Counted from the stretch's first letter, positions 31,669 to 44,307 are shown. The stretch: DNA of 64,000 bases from Blastocystis sp. Blastoise (GCA_039096225.1 JBBPEB010000015.1:1029001-1093000); one strand, 5' to 3'. Made by a program: numbers and translations. The notes: generated by a model from the sequence alone, not told the origin.

Positions 31669-33523
31669 ATGGAAATCGAAATAGATAATACAAATGTTGA
31701 CAACAATTTACCATGGGTTGAAAAATATCGTCCAAAGAAGATAGATGAAGTATCGCATCAAGATGAAGTTACCGCTACATTACGTACATCTATTGAAAAA
31801 GGAAGTCTTCCTCATCTTCTTTTCTATGGACCTCCTGGAACAGGTAAAACATCAACAATATTAGCCTTATGCCATGAACTTTATGGGTATATTATTATTG
31901 ATAAATATGAGTTTTGGTTCGTTGTGCTATCTTGCTTGTTTTATATAGTCCTGAAATGAAGAATCGTGTCATGGAACTCAATGCTTCTGATGAACGTGGA
32001 ATCAATGTATTTTTTCACTAAATATTTTTTTTTAATAGTATATGATATAAATGTGAATAGGTTATTCGTGAAAAAGTCAAAACATTTGCACAAATTATTG
32101 CTAAAAAGACAGTTCCGTATATTTCGTTTATTTTATTCAAATATTGATATTTCAATAGTATATATTATTATTATTATATAGTGGTTATCCCTGTCCTCCT
32201 TTCAAGATTATTATTATGGATGAAGCGGATTCCATGACTCCAGATGCACAAGTATATATATATTATTGGTTTACTTGTATTTTTTTTGTTATTATTATTA
32301 TTTTGTTATTATTATTTTTTTAATTTACAATACTTATATATAATATATGTTAATATATATATATATATATAGGGTGCGTTACGTCGTATTATGGAACTAT
32401 ATTCTAATGTTACTCGTTTCTGCCTTATTTGTAACTATGTTTCAAGGTACATTATTCTATTGTTTATATTTATATTTTTTATATTTATATTTTTTATATT
32501 TATATTTTTTATATTTATATTTTTTATATTTATATTTATATTGTTTATATTTATATTTTTTATATTTATAATTATTATTATATTATATTTATATTCTTTA
32601 TATATAATTATTATTATATTATATTTATAATTATTATTATATTATATTTATATTTTTTATATTATATAATTATTATAAACAGAATTATACCTCCACTTGC
32701 GTCTCGTTGTATAAAATTTGGCTATAAGCCTCTTCCTCTTGTTTCTATTCGTGATCGTTTATTATATATATGTGATCAAGAAGGAGTTAAAACTAACGAA
32801 GATTGTCTTGATTATATAATATCTCTTTCTCATGGAGATATGCGTCATGCTATTCATACGTTACAAAATGCATCTGTTTTATTTGATAAAGATATTAATA
32901 AAGAACAAGTTGAAACAATATCTATGGTATAGTATTAAACATATATTCTAATAATATAATTTATCATTATAATTCTATACATTTATTTCATTTATTGTTG
33001 ATCATATTTCTTTTAGATTTATAAATATAATAATTTATTTAGACTATTTATATACTATATAGAGTTTTCCTCAACAAGATCTGAATAGTTTTTGGTCAAG
33101 TATACAATCAAATAATTTCCAATTATTGCAACAACGAGTCGAAGAAAACTTATTAAAAGGATATCCTATTTCTATAATTCTTACCTCTCTTTATAATCTT
33201 ATAATCACAAAAACAGGTATATATATATTTATCACTTATATTATTAGTATCATTATTCTTTATATTCAAAGAAAATTAAAGAATTATTATAATAAATAAT
33301 TTTATTTATTAAAAAAATAATTATTTCATTTTATTTTTTATTATATATAATGAACACTTATATATACTATAATAATACTATAGATCTTTCTGATCATTCA
33401 AAAGCTTCGATGTGTCTTGTTCTTGCAGAAAGTGAAAAGAATATTATGGATGGATCCGATAGTGAAATTCAATTATTAAATATAGGTAGTCAACTAATGA
33501 CTATCTTACATAATTCAAAGTAA
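31669..33523 (+). CDS. RFC4: Replication factor C small subunit (RFC4 / yeast Rfc2 type)
   Basis: A clamp-loader AAA+ ATPase of about 330 residues in roughly nine exons; start ATG 31669, stop TAA 33521-33523. Motifs in order: [15 protein letters not shown] (RFC box), Walker [10 protein letters not shown] (about 31830), LNASDERGI, Walker B MDEADSM (about 32217), [27 protein letters not shown], the SRC motif SRCIKFG, and [11 protein letters not shown] (sensor 2 region). The C-terminal collar domain is present and ends ILHNSK. The spacing VREKVK-like [11 protein letters not shown] and [14 protein letters not shown] favour the RFC4/Rfc2 subtype over RFC2, RFC3 or RFC5. The complex loads PCNA on DNA. 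An intron at about 32445-32683 is filled by a 15-bp T-rich tandem repeat. Confidence 0.95.
32458..32670. repeat. 15-bp intronic minisatellite in RFC4
   Basis: Tandem units of about TTATATTTTTTATAT (15 bp), first near-perfect, then decaying into TTATTATATTATATTTATA. It lies wholly between donor GTACATTATTC and acceptor AAACAG. Periodicity of five residues in translation (FIFFI) reflects the 15-bp unit and is not protein. Confidence 0.85.
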
Positions 33524-34451
33524 TTAAATATTATTTAAATATATATATGAATGTTAGTATTATATCTTTTTAATTTGTTGGTTTCTATATAATTTTTATT
33601 ATTATTATTACAAAAAAAATCACAATAATTATAATAATAATTATCATTATAATAAAAATATAATAAAAATCACAATAATTAAAATAATAAAAATACAATA
33701 ATAATAACAAAACCATGAAAAGACGACGATGCACACTACCACTAATGAAAAATAGAAACACATGAAGCATATATATATTATGTTTAAAAAAAGAATTATA
33801 TCAATTATAGAAATAGATACAACAAAACAAATAAAAAAGAAATGTTTAAAGATTTTGGGAAAAATAAAAGAAAAAGACAAGCAAAGGAATACTATTAAAG
33901 TATCGTTCATGAGAAATATTAAGAATGATAACGAATAATAATTAACAAGAAACAGAGATAAACATACATGAAGATATTATGTACTTATAATGATTTGAAA
34001 GAAATAATACCCCAGTTAAAAATAATTATTATATATATATAGATATATATATAGATATATATATAGATTTTGTTATATTTAAAATAAGGAAAGGATTTTA
34101 ATAATGAAAAAAAAATTGAAAGACTATTAGAAGATATATATAATTGAATTTATAAAAAAAAGTTAAAGAAAAAACTACAAAGAAAAGAATAGAAATAGGT
34201 TCACAATAAAAAAGAAAAAGAAAAGAAATAGAATAAAAATAAATAAAAAGATTCATAATACATATATATATATACATATATACAAAAAAAAGAATAAACG
34301 GATAACAATAAACTACTATAACAGAGAAAAGCAGGTATATACATATATAGAAAGAAAACTATCTATACATATATTTAAATTAATATAGATTATTTAAATA
34401 ATAAAAAAAAATAAATAAAAAAAATATATATATATATAAAAGTAATTTCAT
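33524..34451. other. A-rich gap between convergent RFC4 and PTB-like genes
   Basis: 928 bp. It switches from T-rich to A-rich near 33610, consistent with two convergent 3' flanks. It contains a triple ATATATATAG-type repeat near 34030-34065. No gene is seen. Confidence 0.6.
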
Positions 34452-34782
34452 CTAAGGTCGCGATTGACTCTTAGAATTCTTACGACCCGAGCGATAAGTA
34501 GCAAAAGAAACACGTAATAGCTTTCCTTCCTAAAAAGAAAAATAATTTATATATGAATAAAAATATTTAATTTAATTTTTATTATAATAATAATAAAAAT
34601 AATAATATATTATTATTAGTTTGTTATAAAGATCATAAATTAAATAAGAATAACATGATACATAGTAAATATAGCAATATATATAAATAAAGAGATATAT
34701 ACTTTAGCAAAGGAAGAAGTATTATGGATAAAAGCAATAGCATTAACAGCAGATTCAACAGAATCGTATTCAATCCAACACA

Positions 34783-34827
<45 letters not shown>

Positions 34828-36160
34828 TTTCTATTATAAATAGATCATTATATTGATTTCTTATCATGTTATATATATACATTTTTTACAAATTTAATTT
34901 TAATAATTTTTCCATATCTTCCAAATAAAGCTTTAATAAGCATTTGGATATCAGGAATAGTATCATCAATACTATATATATATATACAATAAATAATAAA
35001 ATAAATTAAAACATTAAAAAAAAAGCATAAAAATTATTATTATATATATACCCTACTACATGTACATGATTAGTAGGTTCATGTTCTGGTATTTTCATAT
35101 AATCAGTAGAAGTAAAACGATGAAGAAGTTTACCATAAAAATCTTCGGTTAAATCACGTATAGTAGGACATGCATAAGAAAACGGAGCATCAACATGAGT
35201 CGTTGTCGATAATCTTACTTTTAATTCATGACCTTTAAACATAACTCCATCCATAATAACAGCTTTTTGAGCTTGACTATGAGAAGGAAACTTTACTAAA
35301 GCTTTAGTACGATCTGTATGCCTATATATTAAATTATATATTTTATAATAAAACATATATATTTATAATAAAACATATATATTTATAATAAAACATATAT
35401 ATATATATATTAAATCATATATATATCTTTATAATAAAACAAATATTCTTTATATTATAATGTGATTCTATTATATATTTAAAGAAAAATAATATAGATT
35501 TTAAAAATATATACATGATTTTTACTCTAAGAACTTCACCAAAACAAGAGAACACATTGAATATATGTCTTGGATAAATATTCTCAGGAGGGAGATTAGA
35601 AATGAAAACAATAGACGATTGAGTATCGTCACCACCACTTTCCTCCGATATTTCAGAAGCAACTTCATCGAAAGAATTACTTGCCATATTGGGCTATATA
35701 TATTAACGAATTAGAAATGAAGAAAAATCAAAATGAAATATAGAATGAGTAAACATCTACTTACATCGAACTTAGACGCAGCATATTTTTGTTGATCACA
35801 ATCTATATATCATAAGTTGATAAAGAAATCCACTTAAAGAATAGTATAAAAACACAAATGTACCTTGAGGATAACGTTCAAAGTATTCAAATACTTTCTT
35901 TATAGAATACTATACATCTCAGTATAAAATGATTTGATAATACAACTAAATACAGTTTCTGGAGAAGAGTCAGCACTCGTAAGAATTTGGTGAAACATAT
36001 TTTGTCTATTCACAGGTGGGCTTCCAACATCAACACGGTCAAAAGGACTAATTTTTCCTTCGTTATAAGCTAAAAAAGGATCACCATAAGTTTGTTCACC
36101 TCCAGTATATTGTTCCATAGATATATTGTTATATCTATTAGATGGCATCGAGTACTCCAT
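34452..36160 (-). CDS. PTB-like RNA-binding protein with two RRM domains
   Basis: About seven exons; start ATG 36160 (MEYSMPSNRYNN), stop TAG 34452-34454. The N-terminal exon joins through short exons (VFEYFERYPQ; DCDQQKYAASKFD) to NMASNSFDEVASE, so the ATG at 35687 is internal. RRM A: IVFISNLPPENIYPRHIFNVFSCFGEVLRVKI (RNP2 and helix 1), then TKALVKFPSHSQAQKAV and GHELKVRLS (about 35200-35630). RRM B: VHVVGIDDTIPD, ALFGRYGKIIKIKF, WIEYDSVESAVNAI, GKLLRVSFA (about 34480-35070). Both domains match RRM3 and RRM4 of polypyrimidine tract-binding protein, including the extended GEVLRVKI and LLHRF linker. The canonical protein has four RRMs; RRM1-2 are absent here. Role inferred: pre-mRNA splicing or mRNA regulation. 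Confidence 0.75.
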
Positions 36161-37167
36161 GTTTAAACGAAAAATAAATTAATAAAGAAAAGCAAAGTAA
36201 TATTTTAATTGTCTGGAAAAATAAAACATATACTTATTAGTATATAATTATTCTGTAGAGGCTTCGCCACACAAATTTATTAATCTTCTCTATAACCTTC
36301 GTATTCTCTCACGGGAAAAGAGAATCAGCTTCGCCTAAAGAATTCTATTTTTGATTTGTTCAAAAGTTAACGGCTACGTTTTTGATTGAAGATTTTACAT
36401 ATAGTCATATCACACTGATAGGACTTAAAAAAATATTGATGTTTTGGAGGCAAATGAAGCTTTATTTGCTTAGAATGACTGGCTACTTATCTTTTTCTTC
36501 GTTAATAATATTTGAGCTAATATGATCAAAAAAGGGATTCATATTTTATATATAGTTATTGCCTCGTCAATAAAGTACACGATAATTGTCTTTTTACTTT
36601 GGTTTAAACAATTTTTCCTACGAATGATCAATATATTTTTCTTTTTTCGCCATAAATTTATTCTATATATCAAGTAAGATATAAATCTATATAGAATACT
36701 ATAGTTCACAACAAATTTTATTATTTTAACTTTGTAGTTATAACTTGTTTAAGTTTAGTAATATAAAAAGTGGTATTTAAGCATTGTAACTCAAAAATAA
36801 AAACATCATTAAGAACAGTATAACAATTTTATACCCAATTAATTCAATTATAATGAAATCTCTGACTCATTGAATATTTCCAAAAGTCATCACATTCATC
36901 AATTCTCTCTTTGTTAACGAAACACTCTCATAAAGTAATATAAAGATAAAAATTTTTGAAATTATGAAAATTTCAAAAAATATAGATGAAACAAAGCTTT
37001 ATTCATGATTCTCGGCTATTTCTAGGGAAAATCAGTGAATGGTGATGAGAAAAATAAATTTAGAATTGTTGAATAATATATATTTCTGTGTATACGGCAG
37101 TTAATCTCCCCAAACTCAGTAAAAATGGTATATAAGTGCTATAGACTATATGAATATACTATATATA
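36161..37167. promoter_or_regulatory. Divergent upstream region, PTB-like / uS11
   Basis: 1.0 kb between start codons with no gene. Two GCTTCGCC words occur at about 36260-36270 and 36330-36340. The ACCCCTGGAT word of the other ribosomal promoters was not found here; the nearest GC-rich words are CTCCCC near 37106 and TCTAGGGAAAA near 37020. Confidence 0.4.
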
Positions 37168-37696
37168 ATGGCTCCTAAGAAGGAAAAGAAGGAAAAGGAA
37201 GTTGTCAAACTTGGTCCCCAAAATGTCAAGGATGGTGAAGAAGTCTTCGCTGTTGCTCACATCTTTGCCTCTTTTAACGATACTTTCGTTCACGTTACCG
37301 ATTTATCTGGTCGTGAAACCCTCGTTAGAATTACTGGAGGTATGAGAGTTAAGGCTGATCGTGATGAATCCTCTCCTTATGCTGCTATGCTTGCTGCTCA
37401 AGATGTTGCTGCTAGACTTAAGGTATATTTATTTTTTTAAATGACATTCTTTAATTTTTTATCTTAAGATAATTCAATTAATAATATGAATATTATAGGA
37501 AATCGGTATTACCGCTCTTCATATTAAGCTCCGAGCTACTGGTGGTGCTGGTTCTCCTGCTCCTGGTCCTGGTGCTCAATCTGCTCTTCGTGCTCTTGCC
37601 CGTAATGGTATGAAGATTGGTCGTATTGAAGATGTTACTCCTATTCCTACCGATTCTTGCCGTAAATGCAAGTCTCGTCATGGTAAACGTCTTTAA
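37168..37696 (+). CDS. RPS14: 40S ribosomal protein uS11
   Basis: Two exons, 37168-37422 and 37499-37696, about 150 residues. Start chosen at ATGGCTCCTAAG ([11 protein letters not shown]) instead of the in-frame ATG at 37150, which would add an atypical MNILYI. Conserved blocks: [96 protein letters not shown]. uS11 lines the 40S platform near the E site. The extreme C-terminus is [12 protein letters not shown], whereas this end is usually TRRKGGRRGRRL. The second exon starts after TATTATAG. C-ending codons are enriched, as in eL21. Confidence 0.96.
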
Positions 37697-37838
37697 CAGA
37701 GATTGTATTTCTTCTTTTTCGTTGGAAAAAAAATGTTGCTTTGTTTCTTTAATTATTTTAATAATACAAAACTCATAATTATATAGAAGCAAATAAGCAA
37801 AAATAAATATAATAAAGTTTAATTTCAACTATGACTAT

Positions 37839-39132
37839 TTAAGCATGAATAGTTTGAGAAAGACTACATATTTTGTTAGCAGGAAGAGTAAAATGTTTCA
37901 TGACATATCCAGGTTCAATACAAACATAGGATTTATAATCTTCTGGTTCCATATCACCAATAGATGCAATTCTTGTAAAGATATTCCAAACAACAAAATC
38001 AGAAGGAATTTCTTGTCCATCACAAATAAATTCTTTATGAATTTTTCTAATTTGATTCTTTTCAATCAATTCAACATCGTTAGGAGGATGAGCATATTTT
38101 GAATCATATTCAGAAGAAAAATTGATTTGATCATGAGTCTCTATAATGTATCAATATAAAAGAATTCATATAGTTTATATTTTAAAAATAATTAAATTAA
38201 AATAATTAATAAAAAGAAAATAGATTCAATAGATAGATATTTCTAATAAAAATAAAATATTTACCAGTATAAACTTGATGATTCACTTTATCATCTCTTT
38301 CAACACCTTTAAATCCTGTATAAATTATATATATATATATATATATTATTTATATATATATTATTTATATATATATTATTTATATATATATTATTTATAT
38401 ATATATTATTTATATATATATTATTTATATATATATTATTTATATATATATTATTTATATATATATTATTTATTATATTATTTATATATATATTATTTAT
38501 ATATATATTATTTATATATATATTATTTATATATATATTTATGAATATACCTGTAATAGCTATATCATCAATATTATCAATAGAATAATAAGTATGTAAT
38601 AAAGCTTGGAAGTCAAATGGTTTATCATCTGTATTTTCAATAACTAATTTAGTTGTAAGACTAGAATTAGATAATTCTACAATATAATGTAATTGGAACT
38701 TATAATTCCATTCTTTTCTTGTTTCCTCATTATCACTTAAAGCAAGAGTAGCAGTAGCAACATCTCTAACATCATCATAAGAAGTATCTACACAATTCCA
38801 TTGAGAATTTCTCGCAAAACCATGTTTTTTTAAAGGACCCTCTAAAGAAGAAACAAATCACAATAAGATGTATCAATTACAAAAAAAAATAATTCATCAA
38901 AACCATAATAGAAACATTTATAAAAAGGAATAGTTCTTTACATACCATTAGAAAATTGAGGAAACACAACAGGAATACCTCCACGAATTGCAGACCCATT
39001 TTCAAAAGTATTCTTCTTAGATAAATAGAGTTGCTCTCTACCATTAGGTAATTTCCAAGAAATAACAGTAGCTCCATTGAGAGCAATCTTAACACAAGCA
39101 CCAGATTTATGATTAATTACAATATTAGTCAT
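37839..39132 (-). CDS. Glucose-6-phosphate 1-epimerase (aldose-1-epimerase family)
   Basis: Four or five exons; start ATG 39132 (MTNIVINHKSGACVKIALNGATV), stop TAA 37839. The protein shows the family features ISWKLPNGREQLYLS, AIRGGIPVVFPQF (about 38960-39020), HGFARNSQWN (substrate-pocket histidine), FDFQALLHTYYSI and CIEPGYV near the C-terminus. It resembles yeast YMR099C, which interconverts the alpha and beta anomers of hexose-6-phosphates, more than galactose mutarotases. Length about 290 residues is typical. An intron at about 38325-38550 consists of a 15-bp tandem repeat. It is divergent from the cold-shock-domain gene with only 269 bp between start codons. Confidence 0.9.
38322..38545. 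repeat. 15-bp intronic minisatellite in the epimerase gene
   Basis: About 14 near-perfect copies of ATTATTTATATATAT. The block sits between an exon encoding GVERDDKVNHQ and one encoding DNIDDIAITG. It is one of three introns in the window occupied by a 15- or 18-bp array. Confidence 0.9.
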
Positions 39133-39401
39133 TATTTATTCTATACAAGTATAAAAGAACAATATACTATCAATACAAAAAGAAGTCCTCGTGAAGATTA
39201 TTGGCTAACTTCTTGAATAAACTCAAGATATGGGACCATTTGCTCTTTAGAAAACAGAATTATATATAGGATCACTTTTGAAAAAATGGTCTTTTATTCT
39301 TTTGGGGGAAGTAAATTTTTTTTTATCCTAAGAATTGTATCATCATCTCTTCAATTACCTTCATGTTTTTTTAAGTAATTTTTTTTTGTTTATTTTTCAA
39401 A

Positions 39402-40328
39402 ATGGATTTTCTTGAAGATATTCCTCTTCCCGTTGTTGGAGTTACGTTAATTTGTTTTTATTTTATGTTTTCACCTTTCAGATCAATTGTTATTGATATT
39501 CTCTCTGCTCTTGTTTGTATTTACTACACATACTGCTATTATCAACTGAAAGAAACTAAGGAAGGTAATCTTTCCCCTGAAGAATCTGTTGATAATAATT
39601 CTAAGAGTGAAGAACAAGAACCTGAAGTACATTCTGAAGAAGAAAAAGAAGAAGAGTATAATCCTATTGTTGAAGAACCTGAACATTCTGATAAAATTCA
39701 TTATTCTCTTGAAGAAATGAGAGCTGTTGCTACTCAAACAAATTCTGTTCCTGAATCTGATGGAAGAGAATTTAAAATAGTTCGTAATGAAGTTCCTATA
39801 AGTTCTCCTGTTCCTGAAAAAGAACATCCTACTCCTCGTCCTGTTGAAGAAACTCCTGAACCTCGTGAATATGCTTTCCGTAAACGTACTCCTGCTCCTG
39901 GTCTTCTTGGATCTGCTTTAAGAAGTCATTCTCCTGAACCAGATCATTTTTATCTTCGTGAAACTCCTGATATTTATGAAGGTGATGTTACTGCTTTACC
40001 TAATGAACCATTATCTGGTAAGATTCAATTATTAAATAAGACAAATGGACGTATCCGTTTACCTTATAAGATTAATATGTTAAGAGATGTTTTTTTCCAT
40101 TTTAAAGATTTAGAAATTGATGCTGATGATCACCTTGAAGTAGGAGATACCGTACAATATCAACTTTCTATTTATCAAAATAAGTTGTGTGCTATTCATG
40201 TAAAGAGAGGTATGATTCGTCCTCTTTCTGTACCTGATATGTGTGGAGATATGAAGAAGAAGAGTCAATTAAGTAGATATCTTCAACCTGATGATAATGA
40301 AGAACTTGAAAAAGACTGGAGAAAGTAA
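39402..40328 (+). CDS. Single-exon membrane-anchored protein with a C-terminal cold-shock-like domain
   Basis: An uninterrupted 308-residue frame, ATG 39402, TAA 40326-40328. Residues about 8-50 form one long or two short hydrophobic segments (VVGVTLICFYFMF; IVIDILSALVCIYYTYCYY). A highly acidic, Pro/Glu-rich region follows (about 55-190). Residues about 205-275 resemble a cold-shock/S1-like OB fold of the UNR (CSDE1) type: GKIQLLNKTNGRIRL, DVFFHFKDLEID, LEVGDTVQYQLSIYQNKLCAIHVKR. The FFHF and GDTVQY positions match the RNP-like strand and loop of that family. If correct, this would be an RNA/nucleic-acid-binding domain tethered to a membrane. The absence of introns is unusual here. The domain call is by eye and needs a profile search. 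Confidence 0.6.
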   Translation: MDFLEDIPLPVVGVTLICFYFMFSPFRSIVIDILSALVCIYYTYCYYQLKETKEGNLSPEESVDNNSKSEEQEPEVHSEEEKEEEYNPIVEEPEHSDKIHYSLEEMRAVATQTNSVPESDGREFKIVRNEVPISSPVPEKEHPTPRPVEETPEPREYAFRKRTPAPGLLGSALRSHSPEPDHFYLRETPDIYEGDVTALPNEPLSGKIQLLNKTNGRIRLPYKINMLRDVFFHFKDLEIDADDHLEVGDTVQYQLSIYQNKLCAIHVKRGMIRPLSVPDMCGDMKKKSQLSRYLQPDDNEELEKDWRK

Positions 40329-40634
40329 TTCATCTATTTTTACGATATTGATAAGTACAATTTCTTCTTTTCTTTTTCATTTTTTTTTTAACATCTTTTT
40401 TAAATAATGGATATTTATAATATTTTTTTTATAATTCTTCATATCTGGGGTCTTTTTCGTTAAAAGTTTGCTTTCCTTTATGAGTTTGATAACTATCAAA
40501 TTTTATCTTGTTTCGTTGTTTTTCTTTTCTTCATAATCTTTTTTTTCAATACTATAATAGCAAAAAAAAACAGAAGTCACAATAATCCTTTTAAAAACTA
40601 TAATAACAAAACAAAAAATAGACGTCACAATAAT
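40329..40634. other. Convergent gap between CSD protein and methyltransferase genes
   Basis: 306 bp, T-rich then A-rich at 40560, with two similar words (AAAAACAGAAGTCACAATAAT and AAAAATAGACGTCACAATAAT, at about 40567 and 40613) forming an imperfect direct repeat close to the methyltransferase stop. Confidence 0.5.
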
Positions 40635-41732
40635 TTATTCATATTCAATAATATCCATACTAATTTCTTGAATATCTCTTGCAATATCAATAACACGAAT
40701 CAATCTACGTTTTGTTTTAGTAATCACATATCTATAAAGAAAAAAAACATCTATTTTAAAATAAGAATAGCAAATATATACACAGCAGGAGATTCACCTT
40801 CTTTCAATTCAGAGGGTCTATGAATCTATATATAGGAATTATAGATTGAATTATATGTATTTCATAAAAATACATTAATCGAATATTTATAATGTTTCCA
40901 ATCAAACTCAGGAATAACCTATAAAAAAATAATTTGTTTTATTTTAATGAATAATAACTCTTTTAAATAATACATACATCCGACATGAATTCTTGAATAC
41001 GTTCATCATCAGACATTTGAGTTATAATAAAAATATGTCCATCATCACATATACGATCCATTTCTTTCATAAGCTTTAAGACAACTTTAAAGGATCCACA
41101 ATTCAATGCATCCAATGTACCTTTATCAATAACACATTTAAAAGAATGACGACTATGTATAATAAAGTATTAAAAATACATATATATTATCTTTTTAAGT
41201 CAGAAAATAATACGGGTAACTCATCTTCGTAGCATCCATAACTCTATAAGTAACTGGCGCTCTATATAAAAACAAAATAAAATTAACAAAATCATATTTA
41301 TCGTTCAACATACTTAAATTCAATATGATTTCTTAAAGAATCTTTATGAATGGCTTTCATATTACGAATACAAGTACTGGAAATATCAATAGCATCAATA
41401 GAACCTTCATGACTCTTAGCCATATCCTCAGAGATCATAGAATTACCACAACCAACAAATAAAACGTATACTAATTAAGAATACTGAGTGTACTGTAACT
41501 TATAACAACATAATACATATATAATAAAAGAATAATGAAAGGATATCGCATCGTCATTATGAATATATTCATCAAATATAGGCTTAAACGTATCATATCC
41601 ACCATACCATTCGAATATTTCATCCTCTTTGGATTTTATATATCTTTGTTCCCAATAATCATTTGAGGCATAGTTAGAGATATCGTCTGGTGCAAGATGA
41701 TATGTATTTGAGTCTTTCGGTATTTCAGTCAT
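40635..41732 (-). CDS. METTL13/EEF1AKMT-like class I methyltransferase
   Basis: About seven exons; start ATG 41732 (MTEIPKDSNTYHL), stop TAA 40635. An upstream in-frame ATG at 41765 adds a hydrophobic MVIIFYFFLFW and is judged less likely. Key segments: YASNDYWEQRYIKSKEDEIFEWYGGYDTFKP (the DYWexRY...eWy N-terminal signature), motif I VLFVGCGNSMISEDMAKS (about 41410-41460), IDAIDISSTCIRNM, then CVIDKGTLDAL (about 41105-41140), the VVLDKGTLDAL-type post-II motif of this family. The C-terminal exon ends IDIARDIQEISMDIIEYE. Human METTL13/EEF1AKMT4 and relatives methylate eEF1A; the substrate here is inferred only. Confidence 0.85.
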
Positions 41733-43048
41733 CCAAAATAGAAAAAAATAAAATATTATGACCACAAGTTGTTTTTTATATCATTTTTCCAACTTACTTG
41801 TTATGTTAAGATTATTAAAATATAATAATTTTCATGGATGTGTTCTAATGGGTTTAATATACAAGAATATACTATACTATTATATATATGTAGTAAAAGT
41901 GTTGTTCTTTATTCAAAAATAATAAAAATAAATCTTTTTCATGACTTTAGGTATTGTCGCAAACTTAAGAAATGAAGAAACAAGAAATGAAAACCACAGA
42001 TTAGATATGAATATGATTACTAATCGTTAACGAACTGTATTCACTGTTAAAGTAATTGACATATGTCGTTGATTGCACTTTTTCATAGTAAGGAATCTTT
42101 CACTTAATCACTCTTATTATCTATAAAGGTCTGGTGAAATGATTTAGCTTGAATTTTCTAAAATTATTGTAATTTCCATGTCGATTTATGATCGATTCTT
42201 CTAGATCAACCATTATTATTTTCTTAAACTTTAAATGAATTATTAAATTTATTGGAGAACATGCCGAATGGTTTTATTTTTTTTCAATAGTATTGTTTTC
42301 TGGATTGTCACAAAACTTATACAAAGAATTATAAATAACTGAATTAATGATGATATGATATACTGATGATTTTATATATGTGCTTTTATGATCATAAGAT
42401 TCAAGTTGCTGTGATGGTTATTAATTATTATGGTCTTCTTTTAGGATTTATGGCCTTTCTGGAATAAATCAAGTTTAGTAAAGATAATTAGTCATAAATA
42501 CCTAGTTGATTCCTATTTTTTATTCAAATAATGACTCATCTTCGCTTATAAAGTGTCAGAACGATCTCTAATTTCTTCATTGTATATGAAATGAATAATA
42601 GATTTGTCTCTATATAAAAACAAATATCTAGTACACAATGTGTTACAATTTCCTTCCTTTTGATTTGTTCAAAGTCCTTATTTATTTCTTATTCAATTAA
42701 AGCAAGTGATACTCAAATACTATAATATCATTTTGAGTATAACAACTTAGAGTTCACCCACAATCAAGCGATTCTTCTTCATCTTTTTCTTTTCTTCTTT
42801 TTATATACATATAAATTCTATTCTCCTTAGTATTTCCTCATTAAAATATCTGCATATATCTTCATATACTACTATTTCATCAATCAATTCTTTCTATCAT
42901 GTTACTAGTCCTATATCTTCTTTATTAACGTGATAATTATCCAATGATATTTCTTGTTTTTAAATATTTATTTTTTCTTTTATTTTTTCTTTATGTATAT
43001 ATTCAATATCTACGTTGACTTCTTTAGACAATTAAATATAGAGAACAA
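41733..43048. promoter_or_regulatory. Divergent upstream region, methyltransferase / LamG receptor
   Basis: 1.3 kb between start codons. No gene is recognised. The 300 bp before 43049 are strongly T-rich on the plus strand (TTTTCTTTTATTTTTTCTTTATG). Confidence 0.5.
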
Positions 43049-44271
43049 ATGAAATCTTTGTTTTTATGGGTCTTCCTCTTTCTGATCACCACAGTTTTAT
43101 CGTCTGTTGTTCAAGATGGTCTTCTATTTGAATATGTATTCCTTCTCGAGCAATGTCAAAATGGAAAATTCACACCCTATGAATATGTAAACAATACTTC
43201 ATTTGGTGATTTGCTGATTCGATCTTCTGGTTCTTGTCCTCCAAGTAATGGAATACGATTCAATAACACACAGAATTCTGTAGCTGTGGCAAGTGAACGA
43301 TCTATAAGTTCATTTCTGAATCATATTCAGGTAACAAAGACATTCTCCATTGAATTTTGGCAGAAATTCGATGAAAGTTCGTTCTTTGAGGATATCAATG
43401 TTTTTGGATTTGGTCCTGCTATACTAGATAGCAATTATTGTGCTTATTCTTTAAAGTATTCATCAAGTATTGAAACAGGATATATAAATGTTCGTAATAC
43501 AAGAAATCGATGTATTCCAATGCTATATTCATATTCAAGGGATTCCAGCCATTTAAATCATATTGTTATCACATTCAATGAAACAAGAATCAATAGTCAT
43601 TTTGAAGTATTCATATTTATTTATTATTATAAGATTCTTATTCTTATTTTTATTAATTATACTATTATTTTATTTTCTCATAATATTTCATATTTATTTA
43701 TTATTATTAGATTCTTATTTTTATTTATTATACTATTTTTCTTATTTTCTCAAAATATTTCATATATATATTTATTTTATTCTTTTTCCTCCTTTTATAT
43801 CATTATAATAATATATTTTAATATATATATATATATAGATCATAATAAATGGTCAACAAATGTCTTTAACTAATTTTATAAATGATCAATATCTCTCTTC
43901 GTGGACTTCAAATCATATATTTACTATAGGAAATCTGAATATTCCTGAAACTACGATTCAGTCAACTTATGGTGATCTTTATTTATTCCGTTTTTATGAT
44001 CGTGTTCTGAATGATATCGATATATTACATAATAAAAATGAATATCTACCTCTCTCTAAACCTGTTACTTATAATTCTGTATATATATATAGTTTTATTA
44101 TTATTATTTGTATTTCTATTTACTCTTTTTATTACTGACACTATTATATATATTATAATATCTAGTCGTTTTCTCTTCAAGAAGACACAATTTTCCAGTT
44201 TCCCTTTCTTAAAGTAACCTATGATTTCAATGATTATGCACCTTCTGGTCACTTTCATAATCTAGAACAAA

Positions 44272-44307
<36 letters not shown>

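Noticed and set aside
35415-35687. Separate gene starting at ATG 35687 (MASNSF)
   Set aside because: Upstream exons at 36160-35763 join in phase (SKFD-PNMASNSF), so it is an internal methionine of the PTB-like gene.
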